From Pseudobutyrivibrio sp. MD2005 (GTDB taxonomy: Bacteria; Bacillota; Clostridia; Lachnospirales; Lachnospiraceae), in the NCBI RefSeq assembly GCF_000621865.1, contig NZ_KK211360.1:142890-206889 (forward strand): a stretch of 64,000 bases of DNA, written 5' to 3'. A program made the position numbers and the translations under genes. The notes under the pieces were generated by a model that worked only from the letters and a program-made list of their open reading frames with translations, made no database searches and was not told where the DNA came from. Numbering within the stretch: the stretch's first letter is position 1; the number at the start of each line of letters is the position of its first letter. Below are positions 1 to 8,315 of the stretch, piece by piece.

Positions 1-2
1 TT

Positions 3-515
3 GATTCAGTTGATAAAGAAACATTTATTGGTTTATTTGATAATACGAAAATGAGTGAGGCTGAAATGGAAGTTTATGATTCTTTTTGTAGACAGTGCTC
101 TAAAGCCAAGAGTTTTCTGCTTTTAACTGACAACTGCGGGGAAATAGTTTTAGATAAACTTATGTTGGAACAATTAAAAAAGAGATTCCCTAATTTGGAA
201 ATCACTGTTATGGTTAGAGGTGCTGATATATATAATGATGCTACCTTAGAAGATGCAAGATATGTGGGACTTGATACTCTAGGTACTATAATTACCAACG
301 GCAGAAGAATGGCAGGCACAGTCTACAAAATGCTTCCTGATAAGGCAAAATCTGTAATTGATAATTCAGATATAATATTTGCGAAAGGCCAGGCTAATTA
401 TGAATCTTTTGCTGGCGAAGGACATCATGCATTCTATACATTCTTATGTAAATGCGACTTGTTTATAAATCGATTTAATGTACCAAAACTGACAGGGATA
501 TTTGTAGAGGAATGA
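3..515 (+). CDS. DUF89 / ARMT1-like metal-dependent phosphatase, 5' truncated by window edge
   Basis: The reading frame is open from the first bases of the window to the stop at 515, so only about 170 C-terminal residues are visible and the true start lies upstream. The segment LLTDNCGEIVLDKLMLEQL, then VRGADIYNDAT, ITNGRR and AKGQANYESF, match the conserved blocks of the DUF89 (ARMT1-like) fold. In that family Asp/Asn residues bind a divalent metal and the enzymes dephosphorylate damaged or excess phosphometabolites; the substrate here is unknown. The stop overlaps the next gene's ATG (ATGA at 512-515), so the two are probably translationally coupled. Family assignment is firm, function is not. 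Confidence 0.8.
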   Translation, partial: DSVDKETFIGLFDNTKMSEAEMEVYDSFCRQCSKAKSFLLLTDNCGEIVLDKLMLEQLKKRFPNLEITVMVRGADIYNDATLEDARYVGLDTLGTIITNGRRMAGTVYKMLPDKAKSVIDNSDIIFAKGQANYESFAGEGHHAFYTFLCKCDLFINRFNVPKLTGIFVEE

Positions 516-1267
516 TTATTAAAAATATGAAACGACTTTTAAATTCCAATCATCTTAAACTAATCGCAATAATCGCAATGACCATAGATCATGGGGCTGA
601 TTTGCTGTATCCAGGATTCCCTTTAGAGGCTGGGGCATTTGTATTGCATTTTATTGGACGTATTACAGCACCAATCATGTGGTTCTTTATCTGCGAGGGA
701 TATCATTACACGAAAGATGCAAAGAAATATATGATGCGTCTTGGCATATTTGCCTTGATTTCTCACTTTGCATATTGTTTTTGCTTTGGAATCAGTTTAA
801 ATCCTTTTACTGGAAGCATATTTAATAGAACAAGCGTAATGTATCCGCTGTTTATTGCAGTGGTTGTTCTTTATTTAGAGGATAATTGGAAGGCTGATAT
901 TTGGCTGCTTAAGCGATGTGTTATTACCATCCTCATATTAAGTACGTTCCCTGCTGATTGGAGCTGTATAGCAGTGCTTGCTATTTTATGGATGTACGAT
1001 AAAAGAGGTAATTTAGAAAAGCAAATGATAGGAATGCTTGGGTGGGTTGCTGTTTATGGCATCGTCTCCTTTTTATTTGTCAGCAAAGTATACGCAGTTG
1101 AATTAGTTGGGGTATTAACTGTATATCCGATTTTGAAGCTATATAATGGAACACGCGGTAATGCAAGATTCATGAAATGGGTTTTCTATATTTATTATCC
1201 TTTACATTTATTTATTATTGGACTAATTCGTATATACGTATATGGAAATATTAATATTTGTATTTAG
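512..1267 (+). CDS. TraX family membrane protein
   Basis: This is a 251-residue polytopic membrane protein. The start (NHLKLIAIIAMTIDHGADLLYP), followed by IGRITAPIMWFFICEGYHYT and a C-terminal FYIYYPLHLFIIGLIRIY, is typical of the TraX family, named after the F-plasmid pilin acetylase and common as a stand-alone chromosomal gene in Firmicutes. I count roughly seven hydrophobic segments. A role as a membrane O- or N-acyltransferase is family inference; no pilus genes are nearby. It overlaps the DUF89 gene by four bases. An in-frame ATG at 527 is an alternative start. A good terminator follows. Confidence 0.8.
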   Translation: MIIKNMKRLLNSNHLKLIAIIAMTIDHGADLLYPGFPLEAGAFVLHFIGRITAPIMWFFICEGYHYTKDAKKYMMRLGIFALISHFAYCFCFGISLNPFTGSIFNRTSVMYPLFIAVVVLYLEDNWKADIWLLKRCVITILILSTFPADWSCIAVLAILWMYDKRGNLEKQMIGMLGWVAVYGIVSFLFVSKVYAVELVGVLTVYPILKLYNGTRGNARFMKWVFYIYYPLHLFIIGLIRIYVYGNINICI

Positions 1268-1278
1268 CATAAGTGTAA

Positions 1279-1316
1279 AACAGGCATAAAACAGTGTGGT
1301 CTATGCCTGTTTTTTT
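1279..1316 (+). terminator. Rho-independent terminator after the TraX gene
   Basis: Stem AACAGGCATA (1279-1288) pairs with TATGCCTGTT (1302-1311), followed by a run of T. It ends the DUF89-TraX transcript. Confidence 0.85.
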
Positions 1317-1376
1317 ATTGATGTTATTATATTTATAGATAAAATAATGGATAACAGGTAACGGAGGAGTTTAATT

Positions 1377-1715
1377 ATGGATAACAAATTTATTGCGTAT
1401 TGTGGTTTGGATTGTGAGAGTTGTGAGGCTCGGTTAGCGACAATTAATGATGACAATGAACTTAGAAAAAAGGTTGCAAAAGAATGGTCAGAAATGAACA
1501 AGGCTGATATTAGGCCAGAAATGATTAATTGTGTAGGCTGTAGAATGGAAGGAATCAAGTTTGCATATTGTGAATCTATGTGTCCTGTAAGACAGTGCGC
1601 AATGGCAAAAGAAATGGATACATGTGGTACTTGTAAAGAAATTAACTCTTGCCCTAAAGTAGGCGCTATTATAAATAATAGTCTAGAGGCAAAAGAACGT
1701 CTGCTAGGAAAATAG
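1377..1715 (+). CDS. DUF3795 cysteine-rich protein
   Basis: This 112-residue soluble protein starts MDNKFIAYCGLDCESCEA and has further cysteines in NCVGC, YCESMCPVRQC, TCGTC and SCPK. This is the layout of DUF3795, a small family of unknown function presumed to bind a metal or an iron-sulfur cluster. GGAGG at 1363-1367 supports ATG 1377. It is followed directly by the remains of a hydrolase gene and then a CPBP protease, probably one transcription unit originally. Confidence 0.8.
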   Translation: MDNKFIAYCGLDCESCEARLATINDDNELRKKVAKEWSEMNKADIRPEMINCVGCRMEGIKFAYCESMCPVRQCAMAKEMDTCGTCKEINSCPKVGAIINNSLEAKERLLGK

Positions 1716-1717
1716 GA

Positions 1718-1823
1718 ACATCTGATAAGTATGAAACTATTATGGAGGGAGGAGAGCACTGGTTCCATACGGATGAGCAAATGCGATTTTGAATAATTGG
1801 ATGCAAATGTGCAGAGGAAAGTA
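1718..1823 (+). pseudogene. Remnant of an alpha/beta hydrolase C-terminus
   Basis: Read in the frame of 1718, the DNA encodes TSDKYETIMEGGEHWFHTDE and then QMRF before TGA at 1790. Skipping back one base in the T-run at 1787-1790 continues as LNNWMQMCRGK up to a TAA just before the next gene. Phrases like EGGEHWFHT-EQM-FLDNW are familiar from the catalytic-His end of serine alpha/beta hydrolases. There is no start and no body, and one base is missing, so this is a decayed tail. The family call rests on about 35 residues. Confidence 0.55.
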
Positions 1824-1824
1824 A

Positions 1825-2595
1825 ATGGAGAAACGTGTTAAAAGATATATCATATCAACATATTTAGTATTTTGGTTTATGGTTCTTGGAATTTGTGGGA
1901 CAGCTAGCATGGTTTTTCACTGTCCTCCTGTTGTGATGAGAGTGCTTTCAAATGTTTGTGCCTGGGCGCCTACTATAGTTCTGTTAGCTGGGTTTAGATA
2001 TTTTTGTCCGAATCAATCTATAGGTGGTTTTTATAAGAGGGCCTTTAGCGGCAAGATATCTCTTTTAAAGCTAATAATGGCTGGCGGTATTACATTAACG
2101 GCAACTCTTATTACAGTATTTTTATTATCTATCGTACAGGGGAAGTCCTTTCAGTCATACTGGGAGCTGGGAGCATATCCATTGTGGGCATCGTTTTTAT
2201 TTTCGATAACTACTGGTCCGACTGGAGAAGAATCTGGATGGAGAGGATACTTGAGGCCATATCTTAACTCAAAATATAGCTTCTTTTATGCAAGCATGCT
2301 CCAGGGAATTATCTGGGCTTTCTGGCATACAGTTTTGTGGTTTGTAGATTCAGATTTTCAAGGTCTAGATATGCTTCCATACATTGTCTCAAATATAATT
2401 GTAATGAGTGGTCTTTGCTTTATTATGAATTATTTTATGGAAGGCAATGATAATCTTATTTATGGAATCGTGGTTCATTTTTGCTTTAACTTTTTGTATT
2501 GCTTTTTGAATGTAGGGATTCTATTTTATGCAATACTTTCTTTAGTCTATATTTTGCTTATTGGAATAATATATTTTTTAGTAAAGAGGCGATAG
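1825..2595 (+). CDS. CPBP family intramembrane glutamic endopeptidase
   Basis: A 256-residue membrane protein with about seven hydrophobic segments. It carries the CPBP (Abi/Rce1-like) motifs: TGEESGWRGYLRP near residue 135 with the paired Glu and Arg, FWHTVLW near 170 and VHFCFNFLY near 217 with the metal-ligand or catalytic His residues. Members process membrane-anchored proteins or protect bacteriocin producers; the substrate here is not evident. It starts immediately after the decayed hydrolase (AGAGGAAAG, then ATG 1825). The 321 bp downstream hold repeat array A. Confidence 0.85.
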   Translation: MEKRVKRYIISTYLVFWFMVLGICGTASMVFHCPPVVMRVLSNVCAWAPTIVLLAGFRYFCPNQSIGGFYKRAFSGKISLLKLIMAGGITLTATLITVFLLSIVQGKSFQSYWELGAYPLWASFLFSITTGPTGEESGWRGYLRPYLNSKYSFFYASMLQGIIWAFWHTVLWFVDSDFQGLDMLPYIVSNIIVMSGLCFIMNYFMEGNDNLIYGIVVHFCFNFLYCFLNVGILFYAILSLVYILLIGIIYFLVKRR

Positions 2596-2648
2596 CGATA
2601 TGCTATACGATCGCATGGGATACATTCGCAAGGTTTATTCTTAGTATT

Positions 2649-2874
2649 TTGCAATCATTTTATTAATTTAAGCTAGATACATGCAATAATAGGAGCTTTA
2701 TTAAAGAGAATTGCATGTAAATATTGAAATTATAGTTGGTTACATGCAAAATGAAGTTGGTATCTAAAGTGATTTGCAAGTATTTAAAGAAAAGTGTTTC
2801 AGATACATGCAAATGGATTTTATACAACCTTAATTACAGCATGTATATAATTGATATTGCTTAGATACATGCAA
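2649..2874. repeat. Array A: eight alternating-orientation motifs forming four 38-39 bp dyads
   Basis: The gene-free stretch 2596-2916 contains eight copies of TTGCATGTATCT or its complement AGATACATGCAA. Exact AGATACATGCAA copies lie at 2675, 2801 and 2863, and a close copy ends at 2749. Complement copies begin at 2649, 2711 (TTGCATGTAA), 2774 (TTGCAAGTAT) and 2837 (CAGCATGTAT). They pair as inverted repeats 2649-2686, 2711-2749, 2774-2812 and 2837-2874, with starts 62, 63 and 63 bp apart. The array is symmetric about 2761.5. Spacers are AT-rich and not alike. Arrays B and C share this geometry with a different motif. Confidence 0.85.
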
Positions 2875-2916
2875 TTTAGATTAATGGAAGCAAAAGTAGT
2901 TTAGGAGATAAGACCT

Positions 2917-3279
2917 ATGAAACTAAGAAATGTATTAATTGTAGTAAAAGACATACAAAAATCTAAGAAGTATTATCATGATTTATTCGGTCTTGATATG
3001 ATTTTAGATAATGATGGTAATATGATTTTGACAGAGGGGTTAGTACTTCAGGAAGAAAAGTACTGGAAGGAATTTCTTGGAAAGGACACTGTTTGGAAGG
3101 GAAACTGTAGTGAGCTTTACTTTGAGGAATCAAATATTGAGGAATTCTTAGAAAAGCTTTTAAAACTATATCCAGATACTGAATTCGTAAATACGTTAAT
3201 GACTCATTCCTGGGGACAGAAAGTGATTCGCTTCTATGATCTCGATGGAAATCTTATAGAGGTAGGAACGCCAGCGTAA
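2917..3279 (+). CDS. VOC (glyoxalase/bleomycin resistance) superfamily protein
   Basis: A 120-residue single-module VOC protein: KLRNVLIVVKDIQKSKKYYHDLFGLDMI at the N-terminus and FYDLDGNLIEVG at the C-terminus are the hallmark beta-alpha-beta-beta-beta ends, the latter carrying the usual metal-ligand Glu. The first-strand ligand position is not a His, so metal binding is uncertain. The family includes glyoxalases, antibiotic-binding proteins and dioxygenases; a specific role cannot be assigned. GGAGA at 2904 precedes ATG 2917. Array A ends 42 bp upstream, so it may act on this gene. Confidence 0.8.
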   Translation: MKLRNVLIVVKDIQKSKKYYHDLFGLDMILDNDGNMILTEGLVLQEEKYWKEFLGKDTVWKGNCSELYFEESNIEEFLEKLLKLYPDTEFVNTLMTHSWGQKVIRFYDLDGNLIEVGTPA

Positions 3280-3290
3280 AGGATTCTTTA

Positions 3291-3332
3291 ATAAGGCAAG
3301 GCCGCAAAATTTGATGGTCTTGCCTTATTTGC
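3291..3332 (+). terminator. Terminator after the VOC gene
   Basis: Stem ATAAGGCAAGGCC (3291-3303) pairs, with one mismatch, with GGTCTTGCCTTAT (3316-3328), followed by a T-rich tail. It separates the VOC gene from the his operon promoter. Confidence 0.8.
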
Positions 3333-3352
3333 ATTATAATAAAGGTACATTG

Positions 3353-3381
3353 TTGACTTAGAGTGTATTATAATGTATAAT
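3353..3381 (+). promoter_or_regulatory. Consensus promoter of the his operon
   Basis: TTGACT (3353-3358), 17 bp, TATAAT (3376-3381). A second TATAAT-like sequence overlaps just upstream. Transcription should begin near 3388, inside the inverted repeat described next. Confidence 0.85.
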
Positions 3382-3409
3382 CACTTTAGTTCTTTATCAG
3401 ACTAAAGTG
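3382..3409 (+). promoter_or_regulatory. Perfect inverted repeat at the his transcription start
   Basis: CACTTTAGT (3382-3390) and ACTAAAGTG (3401-3409) form a perfect 9-bp inverted repeat with a 10-bp spacer. It lies directly over the predicted start site and just before the hisZ ribosome site. It could be a repressor operator or a 5' hairpin. I see no T-box or leader peptide. Confidence 0.55.
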
Positions 3410-3421
3410 CGAGGTGGGAAA

Positions 3422-4408
3422 ATGAAAAATCTAACTTTACACACTCCAGAGGGAGTAAGAGACATCTATAACAGTGAATATGAGCAGCGTTTAGATGTTC
3501 TTTACAATTTAAGAAAGTGTTTTAAGGGCTCAGGTTACATGCCTATTTCCACACCTACTTTTGAATATTTCGATACTTTTTCAAAAGAGGTGGGTTCTTG
3601 CAAATCAAATGAAATGTTCAAGTTTTTTGACAGAGATGGAAATACTTTAGTCTTGAGACCTGACATTACACCTTCAGTTGCTAGAGCTGCAGCAATGTAC
3701 TTTTCAGACACAGATGAAGCAGTAAAGCTTTCTTATGAGGGCAATGTATTTATTAATTATCATAGCCTTCAGGGACGCCTTAAAGAAAGCACCCAGGCAG
3801 GTTGTGAGTTTATAGGTGACAGCTCAGCTACAGCTGATGCAGAGATTCTTACAATCGTTGTTAATGCATTAAAAAATGTTGGACTAAAAGAATTTGAAAT
3901 CGGTGTAGGTCATATAGATGTTGTAAGAGGATTGATTGATGCTGCAAATCTATCAGAGGCCAAAGAGGAGAATCTGATTAATCTTATATCAAATAAAAAT
4001 TTCTTCGGTGCAAAGGAGCTTCTTGAACAGGAAGAAGTAAGTAAGGGCCTGATTGATTTATTTGATATTACAGGCAAAATTATGAACTCACCTAAAGAGT
4101 GGGCGCCATATATGGAAAAAGCTAAAAAATACAAAAAAGTATATGATGCTTTGGAATACCTTACTAAGCTATACGAATTACTTAATAAAAACGGAGTTAT
4201 GGAATATATATCATTTGAGCTTGGTATGATTTCAGAGTACAAGTATTATACAGGAATCATCTTTACAGGATATTCTTATGGTGTTGGCGAACCGCTTGTA
4301 AAGGGAGGCAGATATGATTCGCTACTTTCACACTTTGGAAAGGATTCACCAGCTATTGGATTTGCTATAACAGTTGACCAGTTAATGTTAGCACTTAGGA
4401 GAAGGTAA
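3422..4408 (+). CDS. hisZ: ATP phosphoribosyltransferase regulatory subunit
   Basis: This 328-residue HisRS-paralog activates the short-form HisG in the first step of histidine synthesis and senses histidine. [12 protein letters not shown], the motif-2-like [14 protein letters not shown] and the C-terminal [28 protein letters not shown] are typical of HisZ. ATG 3422 is chosen over an upstream in-frame GTG at 3407 because GAGGTGGG (3411-3418) is the ribosome site and HisZ proteins begin near this methionine. It is the first gene of the operon, and its stop overlaps hisG (TAATG). Confidence 0.93.
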   Translation: MKNLTLHTPEGVRDIYNSEYEQRLDVLYNLRKCFKGSGYMPISTPTFEYFDTFSKEVGSCKSNEMFKFFDRDGNTLVLRPDITPSVARAAAMYFSDTDEAVKLSYEGNVFINYHSLQGRLKESTQAGCEFIGDSSATADAEILTIVVNALKNVGLKEFEIGVGHIDVVRGLIDAANLSEAKEENLINLISNKNFFGAKELLEQEEVSKGLIDLFDITGKIMNSPKEWAPYMEKAKKYKKVYDALEYLTKLYELLNKNGVMEYISFELGMISEYKYYTGIIFTGYSYGVGEPLVKGGRYDSLLSHFGKDSPAIGFAITVDQLMLALRRR

Positions 4409-5067
4409 TGAGTGAAGATAGATATTTAACATTTGCCCTTGGAAAAGGGCGATTAGCTAAAAAAACACTTGAGCTTTTCGAGAGTATTGGAATCACTTGC
4501 GAAGAAATGAAGGATCCTGATACCAGAAAGCTGATTTTTACAAACGAGGAATTAAAGCTTAGATTCTTCCTTGCCAAGGGGCCAGATGTTCCAACATACG
4601 TTGAATATGGTGCTGCGGATATAGGTGTTGTTGGAGAGGATACAATTCTTGAGGAAAACAGAAACATCTATGAGGTTTTAGATCTTGGCTTTGGAAAATG
4701 CCGTATGTGTGTGTGCGGACCTGCTGAAGCAGCAGAGCTTTTGAAACATCATGAGCTCATCAGGGTTGCCAGCAAGTACCCTCGAATAGCCAAGAATTAT
4801 TTCTATAACCAAAAGAATCAGACAGTTGAAATCATTAAGCTTAATGGCTCTATTGAGCTTGCGCCTATTGTAGGTTTATCTGAGGTTATAGTTGATATTG
4901 TTGAGACCGGTTCTACACTTAGAGAAAACGGCCTTGTTGTTTTAGAGGAAGTATGTCCTTTATCTGCAAGAATGGTTGTTAATCAGGTTTCAATGAAGAT
5001 GGAAAATGAAAGAATTACAGACCTTATTGAAAGGTTGAAGGGAGCTCTTGAAAATGAAAAAGCTTAA
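4408..5067 (+). CDS. hisG: ATP phosphoribosyltransferase, short form catalytic subunit
   Basis: Condenses ATP and PRPP to phosphoribosyl-ATP, the committed step of histidine synthesis. At 219 residues it is the short HisG that lacks the C-terminal regulatory domain, consistent with hisZ directly upstream. Visible motifs: [18 protein letters not shown] at the N-terminus, [18 protein letters not shown], and the PRPP loop [16 protein letters not shown] near residue 165. The start overlaps the hisZ stop, and hisD begins inside its 3' end. Confidence 0.95.
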   Translation: MSEDRYLTFALGKGRLAKKTLELFESIGITCEEMKDPDTRKLIFTNEELKLRFFLAKGPDVPTYVEYGAADIGVVGEDTILEENRNIYEVLDLGFGKCRMCVCGPAEAAELLKHHELIRVASKYPRIAKNYFYNQKNQTVEIIKLNGSIELAPIVGLSEVIVDIVETGSTLRENGLVVLEEVCPLSARMVVNQVSMKMENERITDLIERLKGALENEKA

Positions 5068-6346
5068 GCTTACAAAAGATACAATTGATAATATTTTAGA
5101 GTCACTTCTTAAGCGAAGCCCAAGCCAATATACTGAGTATGAAAGTACCGTAAACGATATCGTAAATACGGTAAGAGAAAAAGGCGACGAGGCAGTATTC
5201 GCATATACGAAGAAATTCGATGGAGCAGATATAAATGCTTCTAATATAGTCGTTACTAAAGAAGAGATAGAAGAGGCTTACACTAAGGTGCCTTCTGAGT
5301 TGATAGAGGTCATTAGAAAGGCACTCGTTAATATCGAACGCTATCATGCAAAGCAAAAGCAAAATAGCTGGTTTACATCTGAAGAAGGAATTATTCTTGG
5401 ACAGAAGGTGACACCTCTTGCTAAGGTTGGCGTGTATGTTCCAGGTGGCAAGGCAGTGTATCCTTCCTCTGTACTTATGAATGTAATGCCGGCAAAGGTT
5501 GCCGGGGTTCCAGAAATCTACATGACAACCCCATGCGACAAAGAGGGTAAAGTTAACCCTGGCACACTTGTAGCTGCAAATGAGGCAGGCGTTGATGTTA
5601 TTTATAAATGCGGTGGTGCACAGGCCATAGCAGCTCTTGCTTTTGGTACAGAAAGTATTGCTAAGGTTGATAAGATCGTAGGCCCAGGAAATATTTTTGT
5701 AGCCCTTGCAAAGAAGGCTGTATTTGGATATGTTTCTATTGATTCTATTGCAGGACCATCTGAGATACTTGTTCTTGCAGATGAGACAGCAAATCCAACA
5801 TATGTTGCTGCAGATTTATTATCACAGGCAGAACATGATGAGCTTGCATCTGCAATTCTTGTCACTACATCAGCAAAGCTTGCAGATGAAGTTGAAAGTG
5901 AGATTGAAAGATTCGTAAAGATTCTTTCAAGAAAGGATATTATTCAAAAGTCCCTTGATAATTTTGGATATTTGCTTATCGCAGATGACAAAAAGGACGC
6001 TATCGATTGCGTAAACGCTATAGCATCTGAGCATCTTGAAGTGGTTACAGCAAATCCATTTGAGGACATGACATATATCAAAAACGCTGGTGCAATTTTC
6101 TTGGGGCAGTATTCTTCCGAGCCTCTTGGAGATTATTTTGCTGGTCCAAATCATGTCCTTCCTACAAACGGTACAGCTAGATTTTTCTCAGCTCTTTCAG
6201 TGGATGATTTCATCAAAAAATCTAGCATTATTTCTTACTCGAAAGAAGCGCTAAAAGCTGTTTATCCAGACATTGTAAAATTTGCAAATAACGAGCAACT
6301 TACAGCTCATGCAAATTCAATTAAAGTGAGATTTGAAGATATATAA
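5054..6346 (+). CDS. hisD: Histidinol dehydrogenase
   Basis: Oxidises L-histidinol to L-histidine in two NAD-dependent steps. The 430-residue protein has the standard blocks [55 protein letters not shown], the [18 protein letters not shown] and [12 protein letters not shown] region with zinc ligands Gln and His, and ASEHLEVVT near the C-terminus. ATG 5054, with GGGAG at 5040-5044, is preferred to an in-frame TTG two codons earlier. It overlaps the end of hisG by 14 bases. Confidence 0.95.
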   Translation: MKKLKLTKDTIDNILESLLKRSPSQYTEYESTVNDIVNTVREKGDEAVFAYTKKFDGADINASNIVVTKEEIEEAYTKVPSELIEVIRKALVNIERYHAKQKQNSWFTSEEGIILGQKVTPLAKVGVYVPGGKAVYPSSVLMNVMPAKVAGVPEIYMTTPCDKEGKVNPGTLVAANEAGVDVIYKCGGAQAIAALAFGTESIAKVDKIVGPGNIFVALAKKAVFGYVSIDSIAGPSEILVLADETANPTYVAADLLSQAEHDELASAILVTTSAKLADEVESEIERFVKILSRKDIIQKSLDNFGYLLIADDKKDAIDCVNAIASEHLEVVTANPFEDMTYIKNAGAIFLGQYSSEPLGDYFAGPNHVLPTNGTARFFSALSVDDFIKKSSIISYSKEALKAVYPDIVKFANNEQLTAHANSIKVRFEDI

Positions 6347-6416
6347 TCTGCTTTAAATATTACTTTATTTTGGGTATAATAGTTTTGGTTGAAATATTAA
6401 AAATTTGGGGTGAATT

Positions 6417-7010
6417 ATGTCTGATGAACGCAGAGCTCGTATAGCTAGAAAAACAAAAGAAACAGATATTACAATTGACTTTTCATTAGATGGGGTAGGT
6501 AATTGTAATGTAAATTCTGGTATAGGTTTTTTTGATCACATGTTAGATGCTTTTACGCGTCACGGACTGTTTGATATGACAGCTGAAATCAAGGGGGATT
6601 TACAGGTAGATTGTCATCATACCATCGAAGACACAGGCATTGTGCTTGGTAATGCTATTAAAAAGGCATGCGGCAGCAAGCGTGGAATCAAGCGATATGG
6701 TAGTTGCATTCTTCCTATGGACGAGACATTGGTTATGGTTGCTATCGATCTTTCAGGTAGGCCATATTTTTCCTTTGAAGCAGATTTTCCAACCGAGAAA
6801 ATCGGTTACATGGATACAGAAATGGTAAAGGAATTTTTCTATGCAATTTCTTATTCTGCAGCGATGAATTTACATATTAAGGTACTCACTCCTGGTAATT
6901 CTCATCATATGGCAGAGGCTATGTTTAAAGCTTTTGCAAAGGCATTAGATGAGGCTACCGTCATAGACCCTCGCATAAAGGATGCCATGACCACGAAGGG
7001 TACTATCTAG
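6417..7010 (+). CDS. hisB: Imidazoleglycerol-phosphate dehydratase
   Basis: Dehydrates imidazoleglycerol phosphate to imidazoleacetol phosphate. This is the 197-residue monofunctional form, without the phosphatase domain seen in enterobacteria. Key features: [34 protein letters not shown] with the manganese-binding His/Glu cluster, and a second cluster [17 protein letters not shown] near the end. GGGG precedes ATG 6417. A 70-bp gap from hisD contains a TATAAT at 6375-6380 without a convincing -35, so an internal promoter is possible but unproven. Confidence 0.95.
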   Translation: MSDERRARIARKTKETDITIDFSLDGVGNCNVNSGIGFFDHMLDAFTRHGLFDMTAEIKGDLQVDCHHTIEDTGIVLGNAIKKACGSKRGIKRYGSCILPMDETLVMVAIDLSGRPYFSFEADFPTEKIGYMDTEMVKEFFYAISYSAAMNLHIKVLTPGNSHHMAEAMFKAFAKALDEATVIDPRIKDAMTTKGTI

Positions 7011-7029
7011 ATATTTAAGGAGCATAATT

Positions 7030-8310
7030 ATGGAACACAAGAATATGGTTGCCACTATCTATATTAAGGATGGTATGGCAGTTAAGAGTCCTACAGAACT
7101 TGATAAAAAGAAGGACGTTTTAGAACTTGCATCAGTTTATGATGATAGTGGAATTGATAAAATCATTTGCTATGATTTATCAACTGATGATGATGAGCAC
7201 GAAAAGAATATTTTAGCCATTCGCGAAATCAATAGAAATGTTCAGGTTAAAACAGCAGGTGGCGGAAATATCAAGCGATTAGAAGATGTTAAAAAGCTTC
7301 TTTACGCAGGATGCGTTGAAGTTATTTTAAATGGTTCAAAACCAGAGACAATCGATCTTATCAAAGAGGCATCAGCTCGTTTTGGTGCTAATAAAATGCT
7401 TGTCAGTCTTGCGACAGTTGATTTCCTTTTTAAGACAAAGGATTTCTTACAAGATAATGTTCACGAGCTTCTCATTATGAACACAACACTTTTAGAGGGT
7501 CTCGAGAACATCACCAACATCCCTTACATTGTTCAAGTGGATGATTATGATTTTGATTATGTTTTAAAGCTTCTCAAATCAGATCAGATTCGTGGTATTT
7601 CTGGTACTTTTATCAATGACACCAAATCTGATGTTATGCAGATTAAGAGCGAATTATCTGATGCCGGAATAAAGATGGACAACTTCGAACCAAAGCTTAC
7701 ATGGGCGGATTTAAAGCCTAATTCAGATGGATTAGTTCCTGCTGTTGTTCAGGATTTCCAGACAGGCGAAGTCCTTATGGTTGCCTATATGAATGAGGAT
7801 TCTCTCAACGCCACAATCCGCACAGGCAAGATGACTTACTTCTCACGCTCAAGACAGTCACTTTGGGTCAAGGGCGAGACAAGTGGACACTATCAGTACG
7901 TTAAGTCATTGACGGCTGACTGTGATTTTGATACTATTTTGGCGAAAGTTTCTCAAGTTGGAGTTGCATGTCACACTGGCGCACCTAGCTGCTTCTTCAA
8001 CGAGATTGTTAAAAAGGAGTATGTTGAGCGTAATCCGCTTAAAGTCTTTGAGGATGTTTATGCTGTCATCATGGACAGAAAGGAACATCCAAAGGAAGGT
8101 TCTTACACCAATTATTTGTTTGATAAGGGCCTTGATAAAATTCTCAAGAAGGTTGGCGAAGAGGCTACTGAAATTGTCATCGCGGCCAAGAATCCTGATG
8201 CTGAGGAGACCAAATACGAAATCTCTGATTTCTTATATCACTTAATGGTTCTTATGGCTGAAAAGGGAGTTACTTGGGAAGATATCACTTCGGAGTTAGC
8301 TCAGAGATAA
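7030..8310 (+). CDS. hisIE: HisA/HisF-like domain fused to bifunctional HisIE
   Basis: This 426-residue protein has three parts. Residues 1-215 resemble the HisA/HisF barrel ([38 protein letters not shown]), but the usual catalytic acids are not evident, so the domain may be inactive or structural. Residues 223-325 are HisI, phosphoribosyl-AMP cyclohydrolase, with the metal site TADCDFD and [10 protein letters not shown]. Residues 330-426 are HisE, phosphoribosyl-ATP pyrophosphatase ([32 protein letters not shown]). HisI and HisE catalyse steps 3 and 2 of the pathway. hisH, hisA, hisF and hisC are not in this window. Confidence 0.88.
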   Translation: MEHKNMVATIYIKDGMAVKSPTELDKKKDVLELASVYDDSGIDKIICYDLSTDDDEHEKNILAIREINRNVQVKTAGGGNIKRLEDVKKLLYAGCVEVILNGSKPETIDLIKEASARFGANKMLVSLATVDFLFKTKDFLQDNVHELLIMNTTLLEGLENITNIPYIVQVDDYDFDYVLKLLKSDQIRGISGTFINDTKSDVMQIKSELSDAGIKMDNFEPKLTWADLKPNSDGLVPAVVQDFQTGEVLMVAYMNEDSLNATIRTGKMTYFSRSRQSLWVKGETSGHYQYVKSLTADCDFDTILAKVSQVGVACHTGAPSCFFNEIVKKEYVERNPLKVFEDVYAVIMDRKEHPKEGSYTNYLFDKGLDKILKKVGEEATEIVIAAKNPDAEETKYEISDFLYHLMVLMAEKGVTWEDITSELAQR

Positions 8311-8315
8311 TTTAT

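Noticed and set aside
1301-1780. Long reverse-strand reading frame
   Set aside because: It lies opposite the DUF3795 gene, starts within a terminator and has no ribosome site or recognisable protein.
2596-2916. CRISPR array
   Set aside because: Motifs are 12 bp, alternate in orientation and have short irregular spacers; no cas genes are in the window.
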